64,000 bases of DNA, taken from positions 4,340,001 to 4,404,000 of the forward strand of contig NC_064230.1 of the NCBI RefSeq assembly GCF_023101765.2, in the 5' to 3' direction. A program made the position numbers and the translations under genes. The DNA comes from Spodoptera frugiperda (lineage: Eukaryota; Arthropoda; Insecta; Lepidoptera; Noctuidae). The notes under the pieces were generated by a model, which was not told the DNA's origin, did no database searches, and saw nothing but the letters and a program-made list of their open reading frames with translations. Below, piece by piece: positions 49,635-60,717 of the stretch (position 1 is its first letter; each line of letters opens with the position of its first letter).

Positions 49635-50062
49635 AGTGGCGTAGCGTAGTGGGGGCGGCAGGGGCGGCCCGCCCCGGGCGGTGTCAGACTCTCACCTACT
49701 GACTAGAAACCACCCAGTTTCTACTCCTGCTTTTCGAGCCGGAGCCCCAGTGTTGGAATTGGGATACTACATCAACATTTCGAGCGACATCCAGTTCGGT
49801 GGCCTTCTAGAGGATAAGGCTAAATTAGCCTCGAAAAAGCTTGGTGTGCTCAACAGATCGAGGCAGTATTTCACTGCAGCCCATCGCCGGCTTCTATATA
49901 AGGCGCAGGTTCGGCCCCATATGGAATATTACTCTCATCTGTGGGCGGGGGCACCCCAGTACCAGAACAGTACAGTAGCGTTCAGCGGCGTGCGAATCGG
50001 ATTGTTGAGTGTCAGGAAATTTAAAACCGACTTGACAATTTGGCAATGCGTAGAGATGTAGC
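49635..50062 (+). mobile_element. Composite transposon debris with LINE RT C-terminal fragment
   Basis: Begins with CAGTGGCGTAGCGTAGTGGG, an end typical of hAT-like elements, then a piece related to the R1-type 3' UTR (GGTGTCAGACTCTCACC). From about 49755 there is an in-frame fragment of a LINE reverse-transcriptase C-terminus: KAKLASKKLGVLNRSRQYF, LYKAQVRPHMEYYSHLWAG, PQYQ. It then breaks off. It is a Jockey/BMC1-like remnant with no start and no catalytic domain. Confidence 0.65.
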
Positions 50063-50213
50063 TGCATTTTCTATCGCCTATACCACAGGGAGTGCTCTGA
50101 TTCATGACTGTAATTTTAATAATATACGTATATTACTTAGTTGAATGGTAGAAAATCTAGTTAAAATAAACGGTTTACAAAACAAAAATATAGCGAATAC
50201 AAATTAGCAAAAA

Positions 50214-50331
50214 GCTAACGTCACGCGGTATTCCCAGGCGGTCACCCATCCAAGTACTAACCGCGCCCGATGTTGCTTAACTTCGGTGATCGGACGAGAA
50301 CCGGTGCTTTCAACATGGTATGGACGTTGGC
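50214..50331 (-). rRNA. 5S ribosomal RNA, copy 1
   Basis: 118 nt read on minus, starting GCCAACGTCCATACCATGTT and containing CACCGAAGTTAAGCAACATC and CTTGGATGGGTGACCGCCTG, the internal control region used by TFIIIA and RNA polymerase III. A run of T (AAAAA on plus at 50209-50213) follows directly as terminator. It ends GCGTGACGTTAGC where many insects have GCTGTTGGC, so the closing stem is imperfect. Apart from this 3' end it fits the insect 5S pattern and is identical to copies 2 and 3. Confidence 0.93.
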
Positions 50332-50718
50332 GAATTATGACCTAAAATTGCTCTTCAGTACAATATTTCACTGTAGTGACGTCATATTTTTTATAACCAA
50401 CTTATGACAGAACTATTTAATTTTAGAATTCTTAACCATCGACACGCGTGTGCCTGCGCATGTAATTGTATACTTTACTAGGTATCATCAATCGATTTGT
50501 TCAAAATGTTATCGATTTAACTTAAAAAAAGATATTATTTTTATTTTGCTCCTCGAAAGGGAGATAGATTCTAATTTTAAAGTAAACTTCATATTATTGA
50601 CTAATGGATTGAGGAGCAAAAAAATAGTAAAGATTAACCGTAACACATATAATATGATTTAAATAACTAGTGTTTTTTAAAAATACCTATATTTTTCTTG
50701 AGTAAAAATTAGCAAAAA

Positions 50719-50836
50719 GCTAACGTCACGCGGTATTCCCAGGCGGTCACCCATCCAAGTACTAACCGCGCCCGATGTTGCTTAACTTCGGTGATCGGAC
50801 GAGAACCGGTGCTTTCAACATGGTATGGACGTTGGC
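50719..50836 (-). rRNA. 5S ribosomal RNA, copy 2
   Basis: Same 118-nt sequence as copy 1, in the same orientation, 505 bp further on, with the same AGCAAAAA terminator side and similar upstream flank (TTCAGTATAATATTTCACTG on plus). Copies 1 and 2 therefore form a short tandem of a roughly 505-bp unit. Confidence 0.93.
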
Positions 50837-51318
50837 GAATGAAGCGCTAAAATTGCTCTTCAGTATAATATTTCACTGTAGTGACGTCATCTTTTTTATA
50901 ACCAATTGTTCAACAAGTCACAAAATGTATTAAGGTTCCATAATTATTTAAAATTGTATTTTTACCTGTGTGCGTACGTAAGTTTCATTTATTGTTTACA
51001 CTACAGTATTCTTATATTTGTTCTGTTTTGTGAATTTTGTGTTTTTTTTTTTTTGTACGGAAGGGTAAGTAGGGGACATAGATTTTAAATTTTTGTTCTT
51101 ATTATAATTTAGGTCGTATTTAAAATTTTATCTTCTAGGTTTCATAGATTGTTGACAAACGTGATATTATTGTAACTGTAAATAACGAATTATAAATTAA
51201 CATTTATACCATTTTGAAATAATGATGATTTCCATTTTTAGACGTAAAATGGAATGAATTGAAGGCCTATTTAATTATTGTGTACAAACTTTTAATGTAA
51301 ACGGAGTACTGAGATACC

Positions 51319-51472
51319 CGGAGCTGCGGACTACCTAGCGGGTTTACCGGGGCTCCGGCTCGAAAAGCAGGAGTAGGAACGGGGTGGTTTTTAGTCAGTA
51401 AGAGTCTGACACTCCCTCTCGCCTTGCCCAAGGCGGGAGAAGTCATTGATGATTTTACCCCCTCAAAAAAAA
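51319..51472 (+). mobile_element. 3' UTR-only copy of the R1-clade LINE, 14-bp TSD
   Basis: A 154-bp, strongly 5'-truncated retrocopy in plus orientation that ends in a short A-run. AGTACTGAGATACC flanks it exactly (51305-51318 and 51473-51486). It matches the 3' end of the element at 24642-30860 (CGGAGCTGCGGACTACCTAG, GGAACGGGGTGGTTTTTAGT). It shows that this LINE family has been mobile in this region more than once. Confidence 0.9.
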
Positions 51473-51767
51473 AGTACTGAGATACCACTCCTGCGACTGG
51501 ATCCTTTTTTACTTTCTCTAAAAACTCAATATCTAAATTACAAAGCTCAAAATAGCCAAGAAATAGTTGCCGTAACATCGGCTATTCTAGTCAAAATATG
51601 ATTAGTACAATGGTGTCTCCATACAAATCGTAGATATAAAGAGTACACACGCATCGATAAGCATGTTCTAAAAATAAATTGTTGAGTCACCACACCGGTT
51701 GGTTACAAAAAATACTACGGTATTGTAGTAAAATATTGTACTGAAAAATAATTTCAGGTTGCCAGTC

Positions 51768-51885
51768 GCCAACGTCCATACCATGTTGAAAGCACCGGTT
51801 CTCGTCCGATCACCGAAGTTAAGCAACATCGGGCGCGGTTAGTACTTGGATGGGTGACCGCCTGGGAATACCGCGTGACGTTAGC
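51768..51885 (+). rRNA. 5S ribosomal RNA, copy 3
   Basis: 118 nt on plus, identical by eye to copies 1 and 2, followed by CTTTT as terminator. It is inverted relative to copies 1 and 2. The upstream flank (TAAAATATTGTACTGAAAAA) is a diverged form of the flank of copies 1 and 2. Confidence 0.93.
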
Positions 51886-52362
51886 CTTTTGCTATTTCTA
51901 TTCGATGTAGTTTTGTTTAAAAACATTTAATTTGAAGTTAATTTTTTGGTGTGCAGAATTTAGAAATAAATTCACTACACGTTTGACAGCCAAAAAAAGT
52001 ATCTGTGAACTTGTGAAGTCATAAAATATTATTTCAAGTTACTTTTTATGGTAATAAAATGGATTATAAAATAAAACGCATTATACGTATTTAGTAAAGG
52101 CACATAATATTATTAACCAAAAAAATCTATACCTAGAAATCCAAAATCCTCTATCTACTCTTTAAATTTTAAGGAACAAATATAAGATTTTTAATAAAAT
52201 ATAAAAGTCCTGAGAACTCTATCGTAGATAACAATATCTAACAATGTGCGGTATGTGTCGATATCAATACAATCTATAAATAAACACCTAGCAGTTATAA
52301 AAAAAATATATGACTTTGATTCACCAAAAATTGTAGTGAAGATTAATTTTAACTCAGCATTC

Positions 52363-52480
52363 GCCAACGTCCATACCATGTTGAAAGCACCGGTACTCGC
52401 CCGATCAACGAAGTTAAGCAACATCGGGCGCGGTTAGTACTTGGATGGGTGACCGCCTGGGAATACCGCGTGACGTTAGC
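52363..52480 (+). rRNA. 5S ribosomal RNA, copy 4 (diverged, possible pseudogene)
   Basis: 118 nt on plus with at least three changes against the other copies, clustered in GGTACTCGCCCGATCAACGA (others GGTTCTCGTCCGATCACCGA). CTTTT follows. The upstream flank differs from the other copies. The changes fall upstream of and at the edge of the internal promoter, so this copy may be poorly transcribed or dead. Confidence 0.85.
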
Positions 52481-52680
52481 CTTTTGCCGTTTTACTCAAA
52501 ACAAACATATTTTAGTTATTTTTTTTAAAGAATATTAGTTTTTTTAAAGTTATGTTTTGATGTCGTATTTATTCAACCAACCTTCCACTAACCAAGTCTC
52601 AGAATTATTTATAGACATTCGTCACTCCTTAGAACAGAGTCAATAATAGGAAACTTTCAAAAAATAAATACAAATACAAT

Positions 52681-52972
52681 AAGTCTCATCACACCTGCAT
52701 GTGGCATTGGAAGTGAGACGTGGAACGTTTAATGACGTCATAACCAGAGAAACTCATGTTTACAGAGAAACTGATGTTTAATTTCAAACAGACCTGTACC
52801 ACGATAAAGACAATATAATTCACGCGACATATATCGACGCACACAGTTAGAACAAGCACGGCGGACGGTACATTGTTAAATAACTTTGAATAAGTGGGAA
52901 GTTACAAATATTCTTGTAGTCTGAATATTCGTATTTGTATACATTGTCAGCATACATGTCTACGTCACATCT
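52681..52972 (+). repeat. Array segment k (isolated fragment)
   Basis: A short array piece between transposons. It holds a long HP3 (GTCTC at about 52684 with GAGAC at about 52713, matching 5268-5310), then a box D near 52832 and the TTAAATAACTTTGAATAAGT spacer also found near 13025 and 59880. No box A survives. It shows that the array once continued through the 5S/LINE block. Confidence 0.75.
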
Positions 52973-54190
52973 ATAAATGATAAATAAATAAATGATAAAT
53001 GATATTTATTTCTGTAAATAGATTATAAAATAACACTTTTACACGTCAATATTTCAAATAGCTAGATGAGGCCGGCATTTCCTATCCGACTACTCTGAGA
53101 AGAAATGCCGAAACAAACTCAGAGGTCATAGTCTCTTTTAAAGTCCAGACAAAATCAATTAAAGATGTCGGAGAACCGTGCAAGTTTATTCTGTAGTGGT
53201 CTTTTGAGGAAAGAACCACAGCAGTTTGAGCGGACCTGTTCAGATGGCAGCACGCATGTGTCAGTTTACAATGAGCTCAGCTGACGGCTGTTGCTGAATG
53301 ATCCGACGAACAATACCTACCAAAAGAACATTTGGGTAGGCCACACAAATGCTCACACTGTCAGAATATAATTAACTAAAAGTGAAATGACTAGGCAAAC
53401 TCTCGCATGGTCCTCAAACTAACAATTTTAAAAATAATATGTGAAAACAAAAAAATATCGAATGATATTAATGTATATCATGTCAAATTGTATAAAAATG
53501 TAACTTGTGTTACAAACATGTCAACATGACCTGTGTGGACATTATAGCGGCTCACTCCCAAGCCTGACTATCATCTAAGTAGTCTTTAATTTTATAAAAA
53601 GCTTTACTATACAGTTTTTCTTTAATAACATTTTTAAATTTATTCAGGCTTAAACTTTGAATATCGCTGGGAATTTTATTGTAAAAACGTATGCATTGAC
53701 ATCTGAACGAACCACTTATTTTCTTAAGTCTAGTAGTGGGAACAATATATTTGTTTTTACTTCTAGTGTTTATATTATGTATATCACAATACTTTTTGAA
53801 TAAATTAATGTTTTTGTGAGCATACACTACATTTTCATAAATGTATTGAGAAGGAACAGTCAATATATTAATTTCTTTAAATAGTTCCCTAAGAGAGTGC
53901 CTCGGACTAAGATTATAAATTGATCGAATGGCTCTTTTCTGCAGCACAAAGACAGACTGAATGTCAGCAGCATTTCCCCACAGGAGGATACCATATGACA
54001 TGATACTATGAAAATAACTAAAGTATACTAATCGCGCTGTATTTACATCGGTCAAATTTCTAATTTTTTTAACGGCATATGCTGCAGAGCTGAGTCTTTT
54101 CGACAACTTATCTACGTGTGGAGCCCACTGTAGCTTAGCGTCCAGAGTTATACCTAAAAAGACAGTTGAATCTACAGGGTCCAACTCCTA
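52973..54190 (-). mobile_element. 5'-truncated LINE copy with (TTTA)n-like tail
   Basis: A minus-strand LINE retaining only the C-terminal part of ORF2 (53552-54184) and the 3' UTR. Its tail is the simple repeat at 52973-53000 (AAATGATAAATAAATAAATG on plus). No clear target-site duplication was found; its upstream side abuts another repeat at 54190. Confidence 0.75.
53552..54184 (-). pseudogene. LINE ORF2 C-terminal fragment (RT thumb and beyond)
   Basis: 210 codons lacking any start of its own. FLGITLDAKLQWAPHVDKLS is the usual post-RT segment of LINE reverse transcriptases, followed by YFHSIMSYGILLWGNA, LQKRAIRSIY and a C-terminal helical region. The catalytic YxDD region is absent because of 5' truncation. 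The frame is intact for its whole length, so the insertion is probably not very old. Confidence 0.85.
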
Positions 54191-55405
54191 TATCTATACT
54201 TATAATAAATCTGTAGAGAGGTCAATTCTGTACATTAAATATATTTACAAAATAACTATCAGCGGGTGATTAGTGATCGATACTGACGCCAAAAATGTAA
54301 TCAGAAAATTTTTGTCTGTCTGTCTGTCTGTCTGTCTGTATGTTCTTTATAGAAACAAAAACCCCTTGACAGATTTCAACGAAACTTGGTACAATTGTTC
54401 TTCATACTCCTGGGCAGGTTATAGTATACTTTTCATTACGCTACGATCAATAGGAGCAGAGCAGTGAAGGGAAATGTTGGGAAAACAGGAGAACTTACTC
54501 CATTTTTTAAGCTTCCGTCGCGTGTGCAGCCTTAATGGTTAAAGCTACACAGAAATAATGTATGACAGAAATGTTCTCCTTAAAATTGTTTAAATAATAT
54601 TCCACGACAGCAAATGTCTATCTTTTGTGGTTGACTCACAATAACACGTATAACTCCCGGTAGTCCAGTTCGGAGCTTTCTGGTTATATTTGTACGTTGT
54701 TACTCTTACGTTTATAACACTATCATTCATTCATTCATTCATTCTAATATAATAAATCTGTAGAAGGGTCAATTCTGTACATTGAAAATATTGAAAGAAT
54801 AAATAGCAGGGGGTGTTACTGGATCGATACCAAACCCAAATAGACTGCACGGTTGGCGCGGTGGTTGGGCAACCGGCTGCCGCGCAACGTGCAGCGGGTT
54901 CGATTCTCGCACGGAGCAACGCTTTGTGTGATCCACAAATTGTTGTTTCGGGTCTGGGTGTCATGTGCATGTGAACTTGTATGTTTGTAAACGCACCCAC
55001 GACACAGGAGAAAATCCTAGTGTGGGGCAACGTTTTTAAAAAAAAAAAAAAATATGTGATTAATTTTTTTTTTGTCTTTCTGTCTGTATGTTCAGGCGTC
55101 ACGTGAAAACTAACGGTTCGATTTCGATGAAACTTGGTATAGTTATACCTTATTATCCTGGGCTACATTTTATCCTGGAACGTAGAAAAAAAAATCTTTA
55201 TTTTTCAGTTTTATTCAACAGAACGCGAGCTCAACAGCAGTAGCTCAATAGAGGGATCTCTTTAATTATTATGGGCCTCGCCGTATTTGGGTCCAATAGA
55301 TATTTATAAGATGTCATTGTCAGAGTTACTCAAAATGGAGAAATAAAACTTCCACGCGAAGACCGACATCCGCGCGGACGGAGTCGCGGGCGGAAGCTAG
55401 TAATA
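54190..55405. mobile_element. Tandem pair of an interspersed repeat, second copy split by a SINE
   Basis: Two related stretches, each starting TAATAAATCTGTAGA and GTCAATTCTGTACATT (54197 and 54748), running through a TCGATAC region, a GTCTGTCTG or GTCTTTCTG region and an AACGAAACTTGGTA-like sequence. The second ends GGACGGAGTCGCGGGCGGAA and AGCTAGT near 55400. (GTCT)n lies at 54314-54339 and (ATTC)n at 54724-54744. The end matches, inverted, the head of the element at 44677. Non-coding; class not certain. Confidence 0.55.
54843..55048 (+). mobile_element. tRNA-derived SINE, second copy
   Basis: Same SINE as at 22037: GACTGCACGGTTGGCGCGG with B box GGTTCGATTC, body TTGTTTCGGGTCTGGGTGTC, and a poly(A) tail ending near 55050. 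A short AAATA duplication at the insertion point is plausible. It lies inside the second copy of the 54190 repeat and is younger than it. The longer pure A tail suggests a more recent insertion than the 22-kb copy. Confidence 0.85.
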
Positions 55406-55737
55406 AATATACACTTCAAATATTGAAATACCACGTAGAACCACAATTGTTCTAAGTGGGGAATTGATGTTTTATATTGAGTCGTGAGAATATTAAAGAA
55501 TATTAATACTTTATATTCGGTTACTCTTCGGTACAACTCTCGTGTTGTAACCACCTTCTATTATAATCAACGAAATATATCTTAAGTACACTCACAATCA
55601 ATCAATAAGTTTCTTGATAGTTGTCTTTCGATACATATTACTGTATTACATGAAATGTTGAGATATTACACATGGATATTCCGGAATGAGGACTTTAATG
55701 GCGTAGCTTACACCATCCGTCACAAGACATTGAAAAC

Positions 55738-55870
55738 TGTTGTCTTCAATACAACGCTTTTACAATATTTCAATCATGAAATTGAGGAAACATTGCAAGT
55801 AGCAGTTTATGCCACTATAGTACTATAAACTACTTGGACATACAAAGTCAGTCTCATCGAGCGCCTGAAT
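55738..55870 (+). ncRNA. Structured repeat unit, exemplar 4 (covarying HP2)
   Basis: A partial box A at 55738 is followed by HP1 ATTTC/GAAAT and HP2. HP2 has CAAGTAG (55796-55802), a CAG bulge, TTTAT (55806-55810), a 14-nt loop, ATAAA (55825-55829) and CTACTTG (55830-55836). In most copies the inner arm pair is TTTGT/ACAAA; here both sides have changed to TTTAT/ATAAA. The same three-base bulge is present. This is the clearest single compensatory pair I found. Confidence 0.4.
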
Positions 55871-58800
55871 GCGGAGTTGAAATGTGGAATATTTCAAACA
55901 TCATACAATTTCAATTACTCTCCTAGAGACGTCATATCTGACCACCTTCATCACAACATTAAGGACAATTGTGTTTCTTGATGGTTGTATTCGATACAAC
56001 TTTAGACAATATTCGTATTATATGAACACGAAAGTAAAATATTATTATGTAAGTGGCAGTTAACTACCAAATGTTTAGAAATACTGACACATTATGTAAT
56101 TGTTATAGATTTTAACTACATGTGCAAAAAAGTCAGACTGAAGTCACAACATTCACGTAACAAATATCGACGCACACAATCAGAACAAACACAAAGCCCT
56201 GTAAGTAGCTGTTTATGAGATTACAAGCTACTTGGACATACTGATTTATAAACACCACATTTTGTGTGAGACTTTGTCGACAACTATACGATAGGAAAAT
56301 ATCCATATCCAGGGACTTCTTCATTAAATATTGAATAATATTGTTTGCACGGAGTTTCTTGACGGTTGTCTTCAATACAATTGTTATGTTTTAAACATGA
56401 TGTGAGAAATATTTAAAAGCAGCTGTTCATAAATCTACAAACAACTTGGAATTAATGACTTGGTAAGTATCACTTTGTGATAGTGAAACAATATTTATTT
56501 AATCAACTGCAAGAGACAAGCATAATGAACATCTGACGGTGCATTGTGAAAGTACATCACACACTGATTATGAAAAATATTTCAATTCAGACTTTGGATC
56601 AATCAATCAAGGAATATTTAAAAACATTACAACGTTCAGCAGACAATGTACATTCATATATCGACGCACACAATTAGAACAAGCGTGAAGCTCATTCGAT
56701 GGCTATAAGACACAAGACACAGACAGAGGACATAGTTCATGGAGTCTGATTGAGCCGAACTATTCATTCTTTGGACAGTCTGTTGTATAGACTATGTAAA
56801 GAGTTTCTTTCTAGTTGTCCTCGATACAACTTTGGTACATCGGTAGTTTGTAGTTATGTTAGAATATGTTTGAAAACAAAGTAGTTAAGTTAAATCGATG
56901 AAACTGAGACTAGCACATATAGTTGCTATGAGATATAATCACAAGGGAGTTTCTTGATGGTTGTTCTTCGATAGAATCTACAAGTAGCTGGACATGACTC
57001 CACAAACTACTTGGGAATACTAAGACACATCGGGCCACTGAGTGAGGAAATGTGCCCCAAACGTTTTCAATATTAATTCACATGTTTATAATATAAAATA
57101 GAAATGTCACGTAGACTTAATTCTAGATGTTTATACAAAGTAAAAACGTTTAATGGAAGACAATCAATGTCAATAGACCGTTTTATACAATATTGACACA
57201 AATAATACAGAGTAGATAATGACTCAACAATATTGATCCTGATTGTAGTCAAATTATATTTTTTACATGAGTTTCTTGCCGGTTGTCTTCGATACAACTT
57301 ATAATTTGGTTTACTTGTCGGCTACCGCGTCACTATCGGATAGCTCCAGAGTCTGGGAATTGACTGCGCATGCGACAAAACGGAGAATGCATAATTCTAT
57401 ACTTCATTATAGAGTAATGTTGCTGTACGTATATAATGATACAAAACGTTTCTTGACGGTTGTCTTTGACAGAGACCTTTTTCATATTCATTTATTAAAT
57501 GCAGTATAATTCAATACACATGATGATGATGATGACATATACATGTAAGATGGAACAAAGATACTTTGGAGAATAATCCGAATGTAGTTCAAGAGACAAG
57601 AGAGATATATGTATGTACTAAGTTTATACTAGCAGGAATCATCATATACTTTATGTATCTCATAGTCTATCCAATAAGTTTCTTGACGGTTGTCTTCGAT
57701 ACAACGCTAACACATATTTTGTACAATAAGCCTCATTGTGGCTGAATGCGACATTGAAAGTGAGATGTAAAACTCTTGATAATGCCACGGAGTACCGCGG
57801 AGAATAATTCAATAATCAAAACAAATGAATATTGTGAAAGTCTTGAACAACTACAAATAGTTGTAAGTGGGGAAATAGTAGTTTTATATCGCGTCAATAT
57901 GTTCACAGAATACACGATACACAACGCACGACTAGAACGAGAACACATCACATGTGACTGCAACTTGTGTGCAAGCCACGCCGCGTGCAAGCAAACAATT
58001 ACATCGACATGGAATGGTTTCAATGTTTCTTGTCAGTTGTCTTCTATACAACGCTTCTACAATATTACAATCTTGTAAGAAGTAGAAAATATTAGTGAGT
58101 AGCAGTGTATGAGGTGACAAACTACATACTTGGAAATACTGATCGTAAATCAGTTGTTTAATAATTAGCAAGTAACAATTAATGGAGTTACTTACATCAC
58201 AATTACCAATTGACACCAACAAAATATATGTGAAGGTAAATTAAACTCAGCCTCATTGAAGTGTTTCTTGACGGTTGTTCTTTGATACAACTCTCAGAAA
58301 AAACGTTAAACATGAAATGTGTAGGAAATATTTGTGTGTGGCGGACCGTGAGACAAGGAATACAAATAGTACAGAAATATGTTCTGTATTACATTAAATG
58401 TTTACAAATTACACAATACATGGTTATACTGGACACCTTGAACTGGCACTTTATTGGCGTGCTAAGTGGAGACATATATACCTATTTACATAGTTCGTAA
58501 TATTCGTAGAAATAGTTCTCAAAATCGAGAAAATACGAAAGTACCTTGGTCTGAAGGAGACTGCATAACATTAATTACAAAGGACAGTTTTATTTAGTTT
58601 CTTGATGGTTTTCTTTCTTACGTACTTCATAAACATTTAGAAATCGTAGTTGTATGAGGCGACAAGCTACATACCAGGTATAGTGGCTAGGTAAGGCGCC
58701 TCGTGAGACGTGGAACACTCGAAGCATAACTGGACATAAAGTACTGTGTCTTTAGGACAACATTTACTTTAACAGACAAATTTGAAACACAAAGCACATA

Positions 58801-60316
58801 CTGAGATCTTGGAAATCGTCACGTTAAAATAAATTGTTCAGTCCATTAACTATTTCAAGAGTTTCTTGACGGTTGTCTTCGATACAACTCGAATTGTAGC
58901 TGAATGAGCTTTGGGACACAAGACATGAACATGGGCGAGAGTACATGGAGGAAGGTAATATAACTCACGCGACAAATATCGACGCACACAGTTAGAACAA
59001 ATACGACTGTCTGTAGTCACCCGTGTTGACGGTTGTCTTCGATACAACGTTGACAGAACGTTGTATCAGTACAACTATGTACTAAAATACCTTCTAAAGC
59101 TCAAGGCCTTAAATTTAAATTAAATATTAGTCGGTAATCCGACATTTTTCTTGGGATTAATCCCGATTGAAGTCAAATATATTGCTTTACTAATGAAGAA
59201 GTAAACTTGTCTGCTAGCTTCACGAACTAATGAGTTTCTTGACGGTTGTCTTCGATACAAGGTTGATCGAACATAATGGTACTAAGAGGTGACAGTTATT
59301 TCAAACACCTTCTTAACTTCAGTATTTTGAGAATTGGGACTCATCTGATTACCTATCATCTTTAAATAATCGAGAACAAGGGAGTTTCTTGACGGTTGTC
59401 TTCAATACAAATGTATGCTTGAATGTGTTTACGACGTGGAATATAACAAATAACCATCTGCACCGCTGTAGACACGGCCGAGACAAGGAGACCTGCTCGT
59501 GCTACTCTCCATACACACGACTCTGTTAGCGCCATATATTTGAAGGCGCGGGATTCTGCACATTGACAAAGCTATGGGATCCCGCGATAATGCGGGATAC
59601 ATCGAAACACTGACACATATAGCTAGAACTAGCACACACTATGTGTTCAAAATATAATCTTTATGACCCCACATAGATCCTGGGGCTCAATGACATAACT
59701 TCTACATTAAATACATTAACATTTCTATATAAAAGACTCTGATGTACCACATATCATTTAACTTCATAGACTACTCAATAAGTTTCTTGACGGTTGTTCC
59801 TCGACAGAACTCATATACAATACTGGTAAGACAAATATCGACGCACACAGTTAGAACAAGCACGGCGGACGGTACATTGTTAAATAACTTTGAATAAGTG
59901 GGAAGTTACAAATATTCTTGTAGTCTGAATATTCGTATTTGTTTATCCAAATTTCACGAACTTTTCCCATACGTTTATATAAAGATGTCACGAATGTAAG
60001 TAGTTTCTTGACGGTTGTCTTTGATACGACATCAATTATTTTTTAAACCAATAATTTAGTGAATATAAAGACATTACTTGTAAGCAGCTAATTATGCCCC
60101 TATATACTACTTGCATGTACGGCATACTATATGTTAAATGAAGGCTGCATTAAGTATTGAGACGTTGAATGTATCTACATTCCACGGAGCGACCACTTCA
60201 ATGAAAGTACCACTAAGTGGGGAAATAGTTGATTCATATCGTGCTGCGATGGTCGCAGAGAGAAATATTAGTTTTCCACAAGACCAGTACTAAAAGAAAA
60301 GATAGTTATAATTATT

Positions 60317-60436
60317 CGGATTTCAGATTTCAGCCATGATCGTTCCACTGCAGGGCAAAGGCCTCCCTACCTTCCTTCCACTCCTCTCTTTTTAAAGCTT
60401 TTTGCGGCCAATCCTTGTCGTAGCTGTTGAGTTAGC
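60317..60436. mobile_element. Short retroposed fragment, 13-bp TSD
   Basis: A 120-bp insert with CAGCCATGATCGTTCCACTG and GGGCAAAGGCCTCCCTACC, the same general type of scattered LINE-derived piece as at 42187. AGTTATAATTATT flanks it on both sides (60304-60316 and 60437-60449). The duplicated unit at 13430-13470 has the uninterrupted sequence and provides the empty site. Confidence 0.8.
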
Positions 60437-60717
60437 AGTTATAATTATTACATTTCGAAAAGACAAGAAACTTTCTTGACAGTTGTTCTTTGATAAATAA
60501 GAATTAATACATTAATATTACCATTATAAACATTACAACGTGTACCAGACAATGTACACTCAAATATCGACGCACACAATTAGAACAAGCGTGAAGCTCA
60601 TTCGATGGCTATAAGACACAAGACACAGACAGAGGACGAATTCAGAGAAATTCGACAATTATCCCATATTATTGTATATTATAGAAACATGAATATCTCA
60701 CTTGAGTCATGTTGAGA

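Larger units (their letters stand above)
50063..52680. other. AT-rich block holding the 5S rRNA copies
   Basis: Between the four 5S copies lie AT-rich spacers of 387, 931 and 477 bp, with no array modules. On the 5' side of three copies a similar flank is kept (GAAATATTGTACTGAAGAGC and related), so the duplicated unit is larger than the 118-bp gene. A 5'-truncated LINE copy sits at 51319-51472. 51030-51050 has a T-run. Otherwise nothing is recognised. Confidence 0.6.
55406..60717 (+). repeat. Array segment l
   Basis: Box A copies at 55609, 55738 (partial), 55973, 56354, 56803, 56949, 57271, 57448, 57678, 58025, 58263, 58597, 58861, 59025 (partial), 59234, 59384, 59782, 60003 and 60471. Box D copies near 56170, 56660, 58980, 59840 and 60570. 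HP2 at 55796-55836 is the best covariant (separate entry). 59470-59600 is GC-richer and carries ATCCCGC/GCGGGAT at about 59579-59600. A 57776-58078 frame contains VVSGEIVVLYRV and a Cys-rich CDCNLCASHAAC stretch, not convincing as a gene. Confidence 0.8.

Noticed and set aside
54314..54744. GTCT and ATTC microsatellites as regulatory features
   Set aside because: They are internal parts of a common interspersed repeat.
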